Of a DNA stretch of 64,000 nt, positions 27,224 through 35,996 are shown one piece after another; the stretch's first letter is position 1, and the number at the start of each line of letters is the position of its first letter. The DNA is taken from the NCBI GenBank assembly GCA_035471805.1, contig DATIPS010000023.1, positions 124,001 through 188,000 on the forward strand. Reading direction: 5' to 3'. The notes beneath the pieces are model-generated. The model ran no database searches. It worked only from the letters and a program-made list of their open reading frames with translations, and had not been told where the DNA came from. Source of the stretch: Acidimicrobiia bacterium. Its GTDB lineage: Bacteria > Actinomycetota > Acidimicrobiia > Spongiisociales > JAHEDJ01. The position numbers and the translations under genes are program-made.

Positions 27224-27994
27224 TCAGCCTGCGACGTCGACCGCAGCTGCACCTTCCCGGCATCCGTCCAGCACCGGGCAGTAGCTGCACCACGGGCCGC
27301 CGCGCCGCTCCATCTCAGAACCCTCGTGCCAGGATCGGCGGAGCGAGCTGATCATGTTCGAAACCCGCCGGGCGGTGACCTGCACTCCGGTTCTGGTGGG
27401 AACCTCACAAAACCGCTCCCCTGTCGCCACCGAGATGGCTTCGACCATCCCGGGCAGTTCGCCCTTCTCCAGGGCCCACAACATCGCGTAGAAACCGAGC
27501 TGCAGCTCAACCTCTCCCAGTACTCCGGTCTTCCAGTCGACCAGCTTGGCTCCGGAGTCCTCATTGAAGACCGCGTCGACCCGCCCGACGAGAGTCACCC
27601 CGGCAGAGGGTTCGACCACGAACGAGACTTCGGAAGCCTCATAACCCTCGTCCGGCAGTCGTTTGAATCGCTCATAGAGCAGCCCTACCTCTTCGATAAC
27701 GCGAGCGAGGGCGCTGGGTTTGAGACCCAGGGCTGCAACCTTGTAATTGAGGTTCGAGGAACCGATCTCCTCCCGGCAGACCTGTTCGAACCCTGCAGGG
27801 GGAATCTCGCCCCCGTCGAGGTGTCGGGCAAACACCCGGTGGGCGAGACCACCGCTGAACGAAGCCCTGGTGTCCGGGCCGTAGACCCCCCGGTAATGGG
27901 CGGCAGCGCGCTCGGGACATTCACAGAACGACACGAACGATGAAGCACTCACCCGTATGTCCTCGCCGGGTTCCACAGCCGGGAAATCGATCAC
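27224..27994 (-). CDS. RecB/Cas4-like PD-(D/E)XK nuclease with probable Fe-S cluster
   Basis: A 256-residue protein of the RecB-nuclease (AddB/Cas4-like) family. Motifs in order: SASSFVSFCECPERAAAHY (first Cys of the cluster), GGLAHRVFARH (His of motif I), LVGRVDAVF and KLVDWKTG (Asp and Asp-x-Lys of the active site), VELQLGFYAML (QxxxY motif), and a C-terminal WCSYCPVLDGC Cys triad. Together these predict a single-strand or end-processing DNA nuclease with a 4Fe-4S clamp. No CRISPR array or cas gene is near, so it is a stand-alone DNA-repair-type enzyme. The ATG at 27994 is 69 bp from the divergent VanW gene. Confidence 0.85.
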   Translation of the reverse strand: MIDFPAVEPGEDIRVSASSFVSFCECPERAAAHYRGVYGPDTRASFSGGLAHRVFARHLDGGEIPPAGFEQVCREEIGSSNLNYKVAALGLKPSALARVIEEVGLLYERFKRLPDEGYEASEVSFVVEPSAGVTLVGRVDAVFNEDSGAKLVDWKTGVLGEVELQLGFYAMLWALEKGELPGMVEAISVATGERFCEVPTRTGVQVTARRVSNMISSLRRSWHEGSEMERRGGPWCSYCPVLDGCREGAAAVDVAG

Positions 27995-28063
27995 GGTGCT
28001 GATGGTATCGACGACCGGGGACGAAATCGCTGCAACTACACTTGCTGGCCTCCGGGGGTTTTC

Positions 28064-29932
28064 GTGACATCCTCATTTCGCCGCTTGCTGATCATCGCCG
28101 CCGTGTCTGCGACAGGGCTGTTCCTCTTCGTTGTTACTGCCTTCGGCGTGGACAGATTCGTGCATTCCGGAGAGGCCCTTCGAAACGTCACGGTGGCGGG
28201 CGTCGACCTGTCGGGTCTCGATGAAGACGGCGCAGTCCGGGCCCTCTCCGAATATGAAGGTCTCCTCCTGGACCAGACCGCGCCGTTCACGGTCGCCGGA
28301 GTCACCGTGGATCTCGACCCTGCTTCGGTCGGATTCGATCTGAACGAGGCGGCAGCAGTCCGGGCTGCCATGGAGACCGGACGCACAGGAAGTGTCTTCA
28401 GTCAGTTCGGATGGTGGCTGCGACACCTGTCGGCGACGGTCGAGTTGCCGATCGAGGGAGGGATCGATGATGCTGCGCTCGATCAGGTTCTCGCCGATTG
28501 GGACACGACGCTCATCGCCGAACTGCCCTACCCCGGTGATGTGATCCTCATCGACGGGATACCGGTGGCCGACTATCCGACTGCCGGTACCGTTCTCGAT
28601 CGAGAACAGTCCGCCGGGGTGATCGTTGCCTCACTTCTCTCGACTCCGCGGGAAACGCAGCCGCTGCCGACCGTCCACGTTGACGCCCCGCTCACCGGCA
28701 CCGACATCGACGCCGCTGCGGCACTTGCCGCACGGATGCTGTCCGCCGGAGTCACCTTGAGACGAGACAACCCGCCCGTCGAGGTCGTCTTCAGCACGTC
28801 CGACCTGGCCGAAGCATTCGAGACGGAGTTTGTGTCGGAGCCGCGCCCCGCGCTGCTGGTCCGCTTCTCGGCCGAGAAGGTCGCCGTGATACTCGAACCG
28901 CTGCGAGCACAGCTGGAGGTTCCTCCCGTCGACGCGACATTCGAGTTCGGAGAAGACGACAGCATCACCGTCGTACCGGGTCGATCGGGAACGATCATCG
29001 ATCCGGCACTCGCGGCAACAGCCCTGGAAGAGGCGGCGATGACCGTCAGCCGCATCGGGGTCATGCCCTTCGAAGACGGTGCCGAACCGCAAGTCACCAC
29101 CGAATACCTCGAATCGCTCGGGATCACAGGCCTCGTCTCGAAAGCGAGTACCAACCATCCCTGTTGTCAGCTGCGGGTCGACAACATCCATCTCTTCGCC
29201 GACATCGTGGACGGCGCGATCGTGCTGCCCGGCGAAACATTCTCCCTGAACGAACACGTCGGGCAACGCACGACCGATCGTGGATTCAAACCTGCTCCAA
29301 CCATCATCGGCGGAAAGATCGTGGATACCGTCGGCGGCGGTGTCAGCCAGTTCGCAACCACCTTCTACAACGCGGTGTTCTGGGGCGGCTACGAAGACGT
29401 TACCCATACCCCGCACAGCTATTACTTCTCCCGGTATCCGGAAGGCATAGAGGCGACGATCTCGTGGCCGCTCCCGAATCTCGTATTCCGCAACGACACC
29501 GCAGCAGCCGTGCTCATCAAGACCGAATACGACGACACGACCATCACGGTGAAGTTCTACGGGGACAGCGGCGGTCGCAAAGTCGAGGGAAGCACGTCCG
29601 GACGATTCGACTTCACAGAGCCACCCACCGAATACATAGCCAACGACGAACTCGTGCCGGAAGAAGAGCTCGTCAACGTCGAAGGCCGGGAAGGCTGGTC
29701 TGTGACCGTCACGCGGGTAATCACCGAGTCAGATGGAACGGTGCGGGAGGAATCCTGGTTGGTCCGGTACAAGGCCCAGCCCCGGGAGATCGAGGTGCAC
29801 TCGTGCATGATCCCGGAAGAAGAGGAGGGCTACACAGGCGAAGAGTGCCCGATACCGGAAACGACCACCACCTCGGAACCGCCGCCGACAACTTCGACCA
29901 CCGGCCTCACCACTACCACCACGGTCCCCTAG
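28064..29932 (+). CDS. VanW-family protein with peptidoglycan-binding repeats
   Basis: A 622-residue surface protein starting at GTG. One N-terminal membrane anchor (residues 7-29) is followed by two putative peptidoglycan-binding-4-like repeats (VTVAGVDLSGLDEDGAVRAL and the related region near residue 190-340), then the VanW domain: SKASTNHPCCQLRVDNIHL, LPGETFSLNEHVGQRT, GGGVSQFATTFYNAVFWGG, and RNDTAAAVLIKTEY. A Thr/Pro-rich tail ends the protein. VanW proteins are cell-wall-associated with unclear biochemistry. The gene is single, between divergent nuclease and convergent Nfu-N-like genes. Confidence 0.88.
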   Translation: MTSSFRRLLIIAAVSATGLFLFVVTAFGVDRFVHSGEALRNVTVAGVDLSGLDEDGAVRALSEYEGLLLDQTAPFTVAGVTVDLDPASVGFDLNEAAAVRAAMETGRTGSVFSQFGWWLRHLSATVELPIEGGIDDAALDQVLADWDTTLIAELPYPGDVILIDGIPVADYPTAGTVLDREQSAGVIVASLLSTPRETQPLPTVHVDAPLTGTDIDAAAALAARMLSAGVTLRRDNPPVEVVFSTSDLAEAFETEFVSEPRPALLVRFSAEKVAVILEPLRAQLEVPPVDATFEFGEDDSITVVPGRSGTIIDPALAATALEEAAMTVSRIGVMPFEDGAEPQVTTEYLESLGITGLVSKASTNHPCCQLRVDNIHLFADIVDGAIVLPGETFSLNEHVGQRTTDRGFKPAPTIIGGKIVDTVGGGVSQFATTFYNAVFWGGYEDVTHTPHSYYFSRYPEGIEATISWPLPNLVFRNDTAAAVLIKTEYDDTTITVKFYGDSGGRKVEGSTSGRFDFTEPPTEYIANDELVPEEELVNVEGREGWSVTVTRVITESDGTVREESWLVRYKAQPREIEVHSCMIPEEEEGYTGEECPIPETTTTSEPPPTTSTTGLTTTTTVP

Positions 29933-29950
29933 CGGACGTCGCCGGAATCG

Positions 29951-30244
29951 CTAGTAGAACAAGAAGAAGTCGCTGATGAGCCTTCCGGCTTCGGTGATCG
30001 ACTCCTCGTCCCAACCGCCCCGTCGTTCGATCGTTACGACGTTCGAGGTGATGTACACGCTCTGCACTGCACCGTCGCCCGACAGGATGGCCCTGGCGAC
30101 ACCGGCCGGATAGGTTGTCCGTCCTTCCGTCTCATCCAGGGACCGATAGCGCTCGCCGTCCTGACCGCTCAGCGTGCGGTCGGTGTCGAACACGGCTACG
30201 TCGCCGATGGTCGTAGAACTCGCAATCTCGATCTTCTGGCCCAA
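29951..30244 (-). CDS. Nfu N-terminal-domain-like small protein
   Basis: A 97-residue protein. Its second half, YPAGVARAILSGDGAVQSVY followed by ITSNVVTIERRGGWDEESIT, follows the pattern of the Nfu_N domain (PLAxALFxIxGVxxVFxxxxFITVTK...W), found at the N terminus of Fe-S scaffold proteins. No NifU-C CxxC domain is attached, so it may be a stand-alone module or a remote resemblance. The TTG start at 30244 is favoured by a GAGGAG ribosome site at the right distance. It follows pyruvate kinase's end on the same strand (35 bp). Confidence 0.6.
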   Translation of the reverse strand: MGQKIEIASSTTIGDVAVFDTDRTLSGQDGERYRSLDETEGRTTYPAGVARAILSGDGAVQSVYITSNVVTIERRGGWDEESITEAGRLISDFFLFY

Positions 30245-30279
30245 ACGAATGCTCCTCGGAAAGGTGGGGCAGTCTAACG

Positions 30280-31749
30280 CTAACGTTCCCGGCGTCTATG
30301 CCGATCGCCGATCACGTGCAGCTTCATGAGGTTGGTCGACGCCTGCTGGTTCGGCGGAGTTCCCGCCACGACGACGACGCCCTCCCCCTCTTCGCACAAA
30401 CCGGACCGTTCGAGGCGTTTCTCCGCCCAGGCGATCATCAGGTCGGTGGAGTCGCGACGATCGGATGCCATCGGAGTCACGCCCCACATCAACGCCATCC
30501 GCGACAGTGTCGCCGGCTCGGGCGAGAAGGCGATGATCCGGGCGTGGGGCCTGTACTTGCTGAGCAACAAGGCGGTATTGCCGGATTCTGTGAAGGCCGC
30601 GATCGTCTTGATCTTGAGGTTGGCGGCCGTGTCGACGGCCGCTTTGGCGGTCGCGCTGGGAAAAGTCGGCTGGCTTTCGAGGAATGCTATGTCGACGACG
30701 CCCTCCGACTCGCGCAAGCCGGCCTCCACCTCGCGACAAATCGCATCCATCATCTGAACTGCGCGCACCGGATAGCGTCCGACGGCGGTCTCGGCCGAGA
30801 GCATCACCGCGTCGGTGCCACCGATTATCGCCGATGCCACATCTGTCACCTCTGCGCGCGTCGGTCGAGGTGACTCGGTCATCGATTCGAGCATCTCGGT
30901 AGCGGTGATCGAGATGATTCCGGCCCTGTTGGCGCGCCGGAGGATGTCCTGCTGAATCAACGGGACCCTCTGCAAAGGGAGTTGCACTCCGAGGTCACCC
31001 CTGGCGACCAGCGCTCCGTCGGCTGCTTTCAGGATCTCGTCGAGATTGGACAGAGCAGCTGCCAGTTCGATCTTGGCGATGATCGGAGTGCCGGGTTCGA
31101 CCAGGGAGGCCACCTCGGCGACATCAGCAGCAGAGCGGACGAAAGAGGCCGCTACGAAGTCGACACCCAGTTCGCGCCCGAAGAGAAGATCTGCACGATC
31201 CTTTTCGGTGACCGCCGGCACCTGGAGCTGCGTGTCGGGGAAGGCAACACCCTTCTGACCGAACAGAACGCCACCCTCGATCACCCGGGACCGCAGCCCG
31301 TCCGGCATTCGCTCGACGACCTCGAGGCGAATCAATCCGTCGGCCAGCAGCACCGGTTCACCGACCTCCACGTCGTTGAGCAGGTACGGGTAGTCGATCG
31401 GGATAGTCCCCGGAGTCGCCTCCTTGTCGGCTGAGACCAAGACGACTTCGGATCCGGTCGGGAGATCACACGATCCGCCGGGAAAGCTGCCGACACGCAG
31501 TTTGGGTCCCTGTATGTCCTGCAAGATGGCAACGGGGCGGCTGTGCTCGGCGGCGGCGGCCCTCACCCACTCGACGAATCTCCGGTGATTCTCGTGGTTT
31601 CCGTGCGAGAAGTTGAGCCGGGCCACATTCATCCCGGCTCCTACCAGTGCCGAGATCGCTTCGCCCGAGGCTACGGCGGGCCCGAGCGTTGCAATGATCT
31701 TGGTCTGGCGTATGGGACTGATCTCTTCCGGGCTCGCGCTGGTGGTCAT
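30280..31749 (-). CDS. pyk: Pyruvate kinase
   Basis: A 489-residue pyruvate kinase converting phosphoenolpyruvate and ADP to pyruvate and ATP. Signature parts: TKIIATLGPAV, ARLNFSHGNHE, ILQDIQGPKLRVG, IIAKIELAAA with the catalytic Lys, LVARGDLGVQLPLQ, and ITATEMLESMTESPRPTRAE. The C-terminal regulatory domain is complete. The ATG at 31749 is preceded by AAGGAGAGCA; a longer frame to 31800 has no ribosome site. Confidence 0.96.
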   Translation of the reverse strand: MTTSASPEEISPIRQTKIIATLGPAVASGEAISALVGAGMNVARLNFSHGNHENHRRFVEWVRAAAAEHSRPVAILQDIQGPKLRVGSFPGGSCDLPTGSEVVLVSADKEATPGTIPIDYPYLLNDVEVGEPVLLADGLIRLEVVERMPDGLRSRVIEGGVLFGQKGVAFPDTQLQVPAVTEKDRADLLFGRELGVDFVAASFVRSAADVAEVASLVEPGTPIIAKIELAAALSNLDEILKAADGALVARGDLGVQLPLQRVPLIQQDILRRANRAGIISITATEMLESMTESPRPTRAEVTDVASAIIGGTDAVMLSAETAVGRYPVRAVQMMDAICREVEAGLRESEGVVDIAFLESQPTFPSATAKAAVDTAANLKIKTIAAFTESGNTALLLSKYRPHARIIAFSPEPATLSRMALMWGVTPMASDRRDSTDLMIAWAEKRLERSGLCEEGEGVVVVAGTPPNQQASTNLMKLHVIGDRHRRRER

Positions 31750-31834
31750 TGCTCTCCTTCTCACTGTGAAGCGTAGGGCAGGACCGCACAAAGACGGCAT
31801 CGGGGCGCGGCAGCTTACCTGCCACTCCCTGAGT

Positions 31835-32113
31835 TCAGGCTTGGACCGAGACGCCCCTCCAGAAGGCGACGGAGTCGCGGATTGGGCCGGCCGCCGGCTT
31901 CGGATCCGGGTAGAACCATGCAGCTCGGGGGTTCACCCGTCCGTCCACAATCAAGTCGTAGTAGCTCGCCGTGCCTTCCCACGAAGTATGCACGTCCGAC
32001 TTACGAAAGTACTCCAGGTTGAGCGACCCGGGAGGGAAGTATTGATTGCCTTCCACAGTGATCGTCATTTCGCTCTCCGCCGGTACTGCACCGTTCCACG
32101 AGGCCCCGGCCAT
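31835..32113 (-). CDS. DUF427 family protein
   Basis: A 92-residue protein matching the DUF427 pattern closely: ASWNGAVPAESEMTITVEGN, QYFPPGSLNLEYFRKSD, HTSWEGTASYYDLIVDG, AAWFYPDPKPAAGPI and DSVAFWRGVSV. Function of the family is not established. The ATG at 32113 matches the usual length and start; the open frame extends to 32509 but only antisense to fbiD. It is divergent from fbiD (105 bp between starts). Confidence 0.88.
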   Translation of the reverse strand: MAGASWNGAVPAESEMTITVEGNQYFPPGSLNLEYFRKSDVHTSWEGTASYYDLIVDGRVNPRAAWFYPDPKPAAGPIRDSVAFWRGVSVQA

Positions 32114-32218
32114 CGATGATCCTCCCGTCGGGTTCGGAACCAGCCAACACCGGGGGCGGCCCGAATAGTCCCGACCTGCATGAACGGCGACGACCCGGTT
32201 CGCTCTAGCCTCCGGGTC

Positions 32219-32812
32219 ATGGAGATTGCGGCAGTTCCCCTCAAACAGTTCGACCTCGCCAAGGCGAGGATGGCTGTGGGCTTCGATGCGACGCAGCGAG
32301 AGAAGCTGGGCCGGGCCGTCGCGGCTCATACGCTGGATGTGGTAGCAGGGGCCCTGGGTGCAGTATGGGTCGTCACGAGCGACGCGGCGGTGGCCGATTG
32401 GGCCGGAGAGCGCGGTGCCCGGATCATCCTCGAACGGCGGACCGGCCTCAATGCTGCGGCGAGTCGGGTAATCGAACTCGCCGGAGCGGGACGATGGATG
32501 ATTCTGCATTCCGATCTCCCGCTGCTCACGTCCGAGGACGTGAGCTCAGCCTGGAACGGAGTACCCCGGGACGGGTTTCTGCTGGCTCCGTCGCGCGACG
32601 GAGGCACCAGCGTCTTCGCAGGGGAAGCGCCCGCCCCGTCGCTTGCCTACGGCCCCGGCTCTTTTCATCGTCATCTCGCCGGTGTCCGGCGATACCCGGT
32701 GCAAGTCATCACCAGGACCGGCTTCCTCCTCGACGTCGATGCTCCCTCGGACTACGCGGCGGCAGCCCGCCATCCGCGCGGATCCTGGCTCGACAGGGCA
32801 ATCGGCCGGTAG
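32219..32812 (+). CDS. fbiD: Phosphoenolpyruvate/2-phospho-L-lactate guanylyltransferase (coenzyme F420 synthesis)
   Basis: A 197-residue CofC/FbiD nucleotidyltransferase, which attaches GMP to phosphoenolpyruvate or 2-phospholactate in F420 biosynthesis. The sequence shows VPLKQFDLAKARMA at the start, the GLNAAASRVIELA region, MILHSDLPLLTSEDV, LAPSRDGGTSVFA and YGPGSFHRHLAG, all in the order of the family. The ATG at 32219 begins this homology; an upstream in-frame ATG at 32180 adds 13 residues. The PIG-L-like gene follows after 9 bp. No other F420 gene is in the window. Confidence 0.88.
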   Translation: MEIAAVPLKQFDLAKARMAVGFDATQREKLGRAVAAHTLDVVAGALGAVWVVTSDAAVADWAGERGARIILERRTGLNAAASRVIELAGAGRWMILHSDLPLLTSEDVSSAWNGVPRDGFLLAPSRDGGTSVFAGEAPAPSLAYGPGSFHRHLAGVRRYPVQVITRTGFLLDVDAPSDYAAAARHPRGSWLDRAIGR

Positions 32813-32821
32813 GCTCCCGGC

Positions 32822-33580
32822 ATGAGAAGCGGTATCCATCCCGACGCCCGTGATGATCATCGACCCGAAGGCATCCCGGCGCGAGCCCTGACCATCGGTG
32901 CCCACCCCGACGACGCCGAGTTCGGAGCGGGAGGAACCCTGGCGGGCTGGGCCGCCGCCGGGTGCGAGATCACCATGCTCGTCGTTACCGACGGTTCGAA
33001 AGGTTCCTGGAATCCCGATACCGACCACCGGACACTCGTCGATCAGCGCCGCGACGAACAACACGCCGCCGCGGCAGCTCTGGGAGCGACCACCTCGATA
33101 ATGCTCGGCCACACCGACGGCGAACTCGAATACTCGATGGCACTGCGACGAGAGATGTGCCTGTGGGTCAGGAGAATCCGGCCCGACGTCGTGCTGACAC
33201 ACGACCCCTGGCAGAGATATCAGCTGCACCCGGATCACCGCATCACCGGAATCGCCGCCATCGACGGGGTCGTGGCGGCGCGCGACCATTTGTTTTTTCC
33301 CGATCAACTCGTCGATGGCGTAGAGAAACACCGGCCCGATTGGATCTATCTGTGGGGCGCGGACGAAGCAGACCATTGGATAGACATCGCCGACACATTC
33401 GACATCAAGCTCGAGGCACTGCTCGCCCACTCGTCCCAGGGGACGACCACTATGGGGGATGCGCACAGGGGACGGGCGGAACGAGAAGCATTCAGGTCCC
33501 GCATGGAGGCCCGGGCTCGCCGGCTGGCACAGCCTGCCGGACTCGACCTCGCCGAGTCGTTCAAGGTGTTGAGCCCGTAG
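32822..33580 (+). CDS. PIG-L / LmbE family deacetylase
   Basis: A 252-residue zinc deacetylase of the PIG-L family. The zinc and catalytic residues are visible in IGAHPDDAEFGAGG (His, Asp, Asp) and QLHPDHRITG (His). Actinobacterial relatives act in mycothiol synthesis (MshB) or as mycothiol-S-conjugate amidases (Mca), or remove N-acetyl groups from sugar-containing metabolites; specificity cannot be chosen here. It is 9 bp after fbiD and probably co-transcribed, ending 3 bp from the converging ABC ATPase gene. Confidence 0.85.
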   Translation: MRSGIHPDARDDHRPEGIPARALTIGAHPDDAEFGAGGTLAGWAAAGCEITMLVVTDGSKGSWNPDTDHRTLVDQRRDEQHAAAAALGATTSIMLGHTDGELEYSMALRREMCLWVRRIRPDVVLTHDPWQRYQLHPDHRITGIAAIDGVVAARDHLFFPDQLVDGVEKHRPDWIYLWGADEADHWIDIADTFDIKLEALLAHSSQGTTTMGDAHRGRAEREAFRSRMEARARRLAQPAGLDLAESFKVLSP

Positions 33581-33583
33581 GAC

Positions 33584-34792
33584 CTACCAGATGGCGGAGC
33601 CGGTCTCCTTGTCGAAGAAGTGGAGTTTCGTCGTATCGACGAGCAACTCGGCCCGCTCGCCCGTCTTCGGGGCGAAATCGGGGTTGATGCGCGCCGTGAA
33701 TGCGGTGGTGTGGCCGAGGGTCGAAGCATCTGCGCCTTGATCTGCAAGCAGTTCCTGAATGTCGGGTGTGATCACCGGCGGGAGCGGTTGCTCGAAATGG
33801 ATGAATGCTTCGGAGCCCAACTGCTCCACGAGATCGACGTTCACCGTCATCACGCGTTGAGCGTCGAACTCACCCGTCACCGCGGCCTTCGCCTCGAAAC
33901 CCTCGGGACGCAAGCCGACCACGATCTCCTTGCCGGAATAGCCGGCCAAACCAGGACGGGCATCGAGGGTCGATCGGTCGACCCGTAGTTTCGTGTCGGC
34001 CCATGTCACATAGGTCGAATCGCCGTCCGCCACCACGGTCCCGAGGACGAAGTTCATCGAAGGCGATCCGATGAAACCTGCCACGAAGAGGTTGTCCGGA
34101 CGATCGTAAAGAGTGCGAGGGGTATCGACCTGCATCAAGTTCGGGATCTCTTTGCCGGAGATGGACTTGAGCACTGCGACACGGTCGCCCATCGTCATCG
34201 CTTCGACCTGATCGTGGGTCACGTACAGGGTCGTCGTCTTCAGCCGGCTGTGGAGAATCCCCAACTCGGAACGCATCTGCACACGCAATTTGGCATCGAG
34301 GTTGGAGAGCGGCTCATCCATTAGAAAGGCGGCCGGCTCACGGACAATCGCTCGACCCATCGCCACCCGCTGCCGTTGACCTCCGGACAGAGCTTTGGGT
34401 TTGCGGTCCAGAAACTCGGTTATCTCGAGAATCGCAGCAGCCTCTCCAACCCGCCGGTTGATTTCCTCTTTGGGCATCTTGCGCAGCTTGAGACCGAACG
34501 CCATGTTGTCGAACACACTCATGTGCGGATAGAGCGCGTAGTTCTGAAAGACCATCGCGATATTGCGGTCTTTGGGCGGCACCTCGTTGACCACCTGATC
34601 ACCGATGGTGATCTCACCTTCGGTGATGTCTTCGAGACCGGCGACCATTCTCAACAACGTCGATTTGCCGCAGCCGGAGGGACCCACCAGAACAACGAAC
34701 TCACCGTCCCCGATCTCGAGATCAACGTCGTATATGGCACGTGTCCCACCCGGATAGACCTTGCCCACCGACCTCATTGTGATGGCAGCCAT
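33584..34792 (-). CDS. Sugar ABC transporter ATP-binding protein, UgpC/MalK type
   Basis: A 402-residue ATPase. Walker A is [10 protein letters not shown], the signature [19 protein letters not shown], Walker [14 protein letters not shown], with the Q-loop [11 protein letters not shown] and H-loop YVTHD; a MalK-like C-terminal domain (TOBE/regulatory) fills residues 240-400. Such subunits energise uptake of maltose, glycerol-3-phosphate or oligosaccharides. No permease or binding-protein gene is adjacent, so it may serve several importers, as MsmX does. The ATG is preceded by AGGAGGCACCA. Confidence 0.92.
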   Translation of the reverse strand: MAAITMRSVGKVYPGGTRAIYDVDLEIGDGEFVVLVGPSGCGKSTLLRMVAGLEDITEGEITIGDQVVNEVPPKDRNIAMVFQNYALYPHMSVFDNMAFGLKLRKMPKEEINRRVGEAAAILEITEFLDRKPKALSGGQRQRVAMGRAIVREPAAFLMDEPLSNLDAKLRVQMRSELGILHSRLKTTTLYVTHDQVEAMTMGDRVAVLKSISGKEIPNLMQVDTPRTLYDRPDNLFVAGFIGSPSMNFVLGTVVADGDSTYVTWADTKLRVDRSTLDARPGLAGYSGKEIVVGLRPEGFEAKAAVTGEFDAQRVMTVNVDLVEQLGSEAFIHFEQPLPPVITPDIQELLADQGADASTLGHTTAFTARINPDFAPKTGERAELLVDTTKLHFFDKETGSAIW

Positions 34793-34868
34793 TGGTGCCT
34801 CCTCGTTGCTCGTGATGACCCGCTCGAATGTACCACAGAGCGCCTATGCTTGCCGCCAAGGAGGTTCG

Positions 34869-35579
34869 ATGACCGATCAGCGTGTTGCAGTGCTAACGGG
34901 GGGAACCGGCGGTTTGGGAACGGCTCTCGCCAGACGCCTTGCTGCCCAGGGCCACCGCCTGGCCGTTACCTATGTGCGCCCCGAGGAGTCAACGGCTTTC
35001 GAGTCGGTCCTGGACCTCGATGAGGAGCAACTGCTCCTGAGGCGCGTCGACGCCTCGAACCCGGAAGAGATGGAAGCTTTCCTCAACGAAGCCAAAGAGC
35101 GTTTCGGGTCGGTCGACATCGTCTGCTCACTCGTCGGCGGTTGGGCGGGTGGACGCGACATCGAAGAGACATCGGACGTCCGGTTCGAACGAATGCTCGA
35201 CCTCAATCTGGTGTCGGCCTTCAACACCCTGCGCGCATCCATACCTCATCTGCGCTCTTCCGAAGCCGGTCGCGTGGTCCTCGTGGGAAGTCGCGCCGCG
35301 ATCGACACCCCGGCCGGTCAGGCAGCCTTCAACGTGGCCAAAGCCGGCGTGGTGGCTTTGGCGAAGTCGGCGTCGGTGGAACTCGACGACACAAACATCA
35401 CCGTCAACGTCGTCATGCCCTCCGTCATCGACACTCCCGCCACCCGCGAGGCCCTGCCTTTTGCCGACTACGTCCACTGGCCGACTCCCGACGAGATCGC
35501 CAAGGTGATCGAGTTCCTGGTATCGCCCGAGTCGGAAGTGGTCTCGGGCGGCGTGATCCCCGTGTACGGGAAGACCTGA
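34869..35579 (+). CDS. Short-chain dehydrogenase/reductase with Phe in place of the catalytic Tyr
   Basis: A 236-residue SDR. The cofactor loop is TGGTGGLGTAL (residues 10-20) and the active-site region is VVLVGSRAAIDTPAGQAAFN with catalytic Ser141 and Lys158 (AFNVAKAG). The residue that should be Tyr in YxxxK is Phe154, at the normal 13-residue spacing from Ser141. Without the Tyr hydroxyl, ordinary alcohol/ketone chemistry is doubtful. The ATG at 34869 follows AGGAGGTTCG. It is divergent from the ABC ATPase gene. Confidence 0.82.
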   Translation: MTDQRVAVLTGGTGGLGTALARRLAAQGHRLAVTYVRPEESTAFESVLDLDEEQLLLRRVDASNPEEMEAFLNEAKERFGSVDIVCSLVGGWAGGRDIEETSDVRFERMLDLNLVSAFNTLRASIPHLRSSEAGRVVLVGSRAAIDTPAGQAAFNVAKAGVVALAKSASVELDDTNITVNVVMPSVIDTPATREALPFADYVHWPTPDEIAKVIEFLVSPESEVVSGGVIPVYGKT

Positions 35580-35725
35580 CAGTCCGCCGCCGAGACTCCG
35601 TTCGTCCTTACACAGGCCGGGCTTTCTCCGGCCACGCTCCCCGAAACAGCCCCGACCAGGCGTGCCGGCTCACGCCGGCACAATGCAGAACACTCCATGC
35701 TCTGCGATCCGTTCAAACCAAACCA

Positions 35726-35758
35726 ACAAGAAACCCGCCCACAGGGCGGGTTTCTTGT
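35726..35758 (-). terminator. Terminator hairpin after the tRNA pair
   Basis: A 15-bp perfect stem with an ACA loop (ACAAGAAACCCGCCC pairing with its complement). It lies just 3' of tRNA-Glu(CTC) on the minus strand, and could also end transcription from the SDR gene on the plus strand. Confidence 0.85.
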
Positions 35759-35761
35759 CGG

Positions 35762-35834
35762 CAGCCCCGACCAGATTCGAACTGGCGTTACCGGCTTGAG
35801 AGGCCGGCGTCCTAGGCCGCTAGACGACGGGGCC
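35762..35834 (-). tRNA. tRNA-Glu (anticodon CTC)
   Basis: A 73-nt cloverleaf: acceptor GGCCCCG/CGGGGCU, D arm starting GTCTAG, anticodon loop CTCTCAA with CTC, and T arm GCCAG-TTCGAAT-CTGGT, discriminator G. CCA is not encoded. It follows tRNA-Gln on the same strand with 23 nt between them. Confidence 0.95.
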
Positions 35835-35857
35835 GTTATTGCCCGTTACCGGGCTCG

Positions 35858-35929
35858 CTCGGGGGGAAGGACTCGAACCCTCAATGACAGGACCAGAACC
35901 TGCTGTGTTGCCAATTACACCACCCCCGA
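35858..35929 (-). tRNA. tRNA-Gln (anticodon CTG)
   Basis: A 72-nt cloverleaf: acceptor TCGGGGG/CCCCCGA, D arm with GGTGTAATTGGCAACAC, anticodon loop TTCTGGT carrying CTG, T arm GAGGG-TTCGAGT-CCTTC, discriminator G, no encoded CCA. It starts a two-tRNA transcript with tRNA-Glu(CTC). Confidence 0.95.
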
Positions 35930-35996
35930 ATGGGCGCGCTGGCCCGACGGGCGGACGGCATCATACCGCACCGCATGTTGAATCCTGCAAGCGAGC

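Noticed and set aside
27224-27994. Part of a CRISPR-Cas module
   Set aside because: No cas1/cas2 or array nearby; Cas4-like nucleases are frequent as stand-alone repair enzymes.
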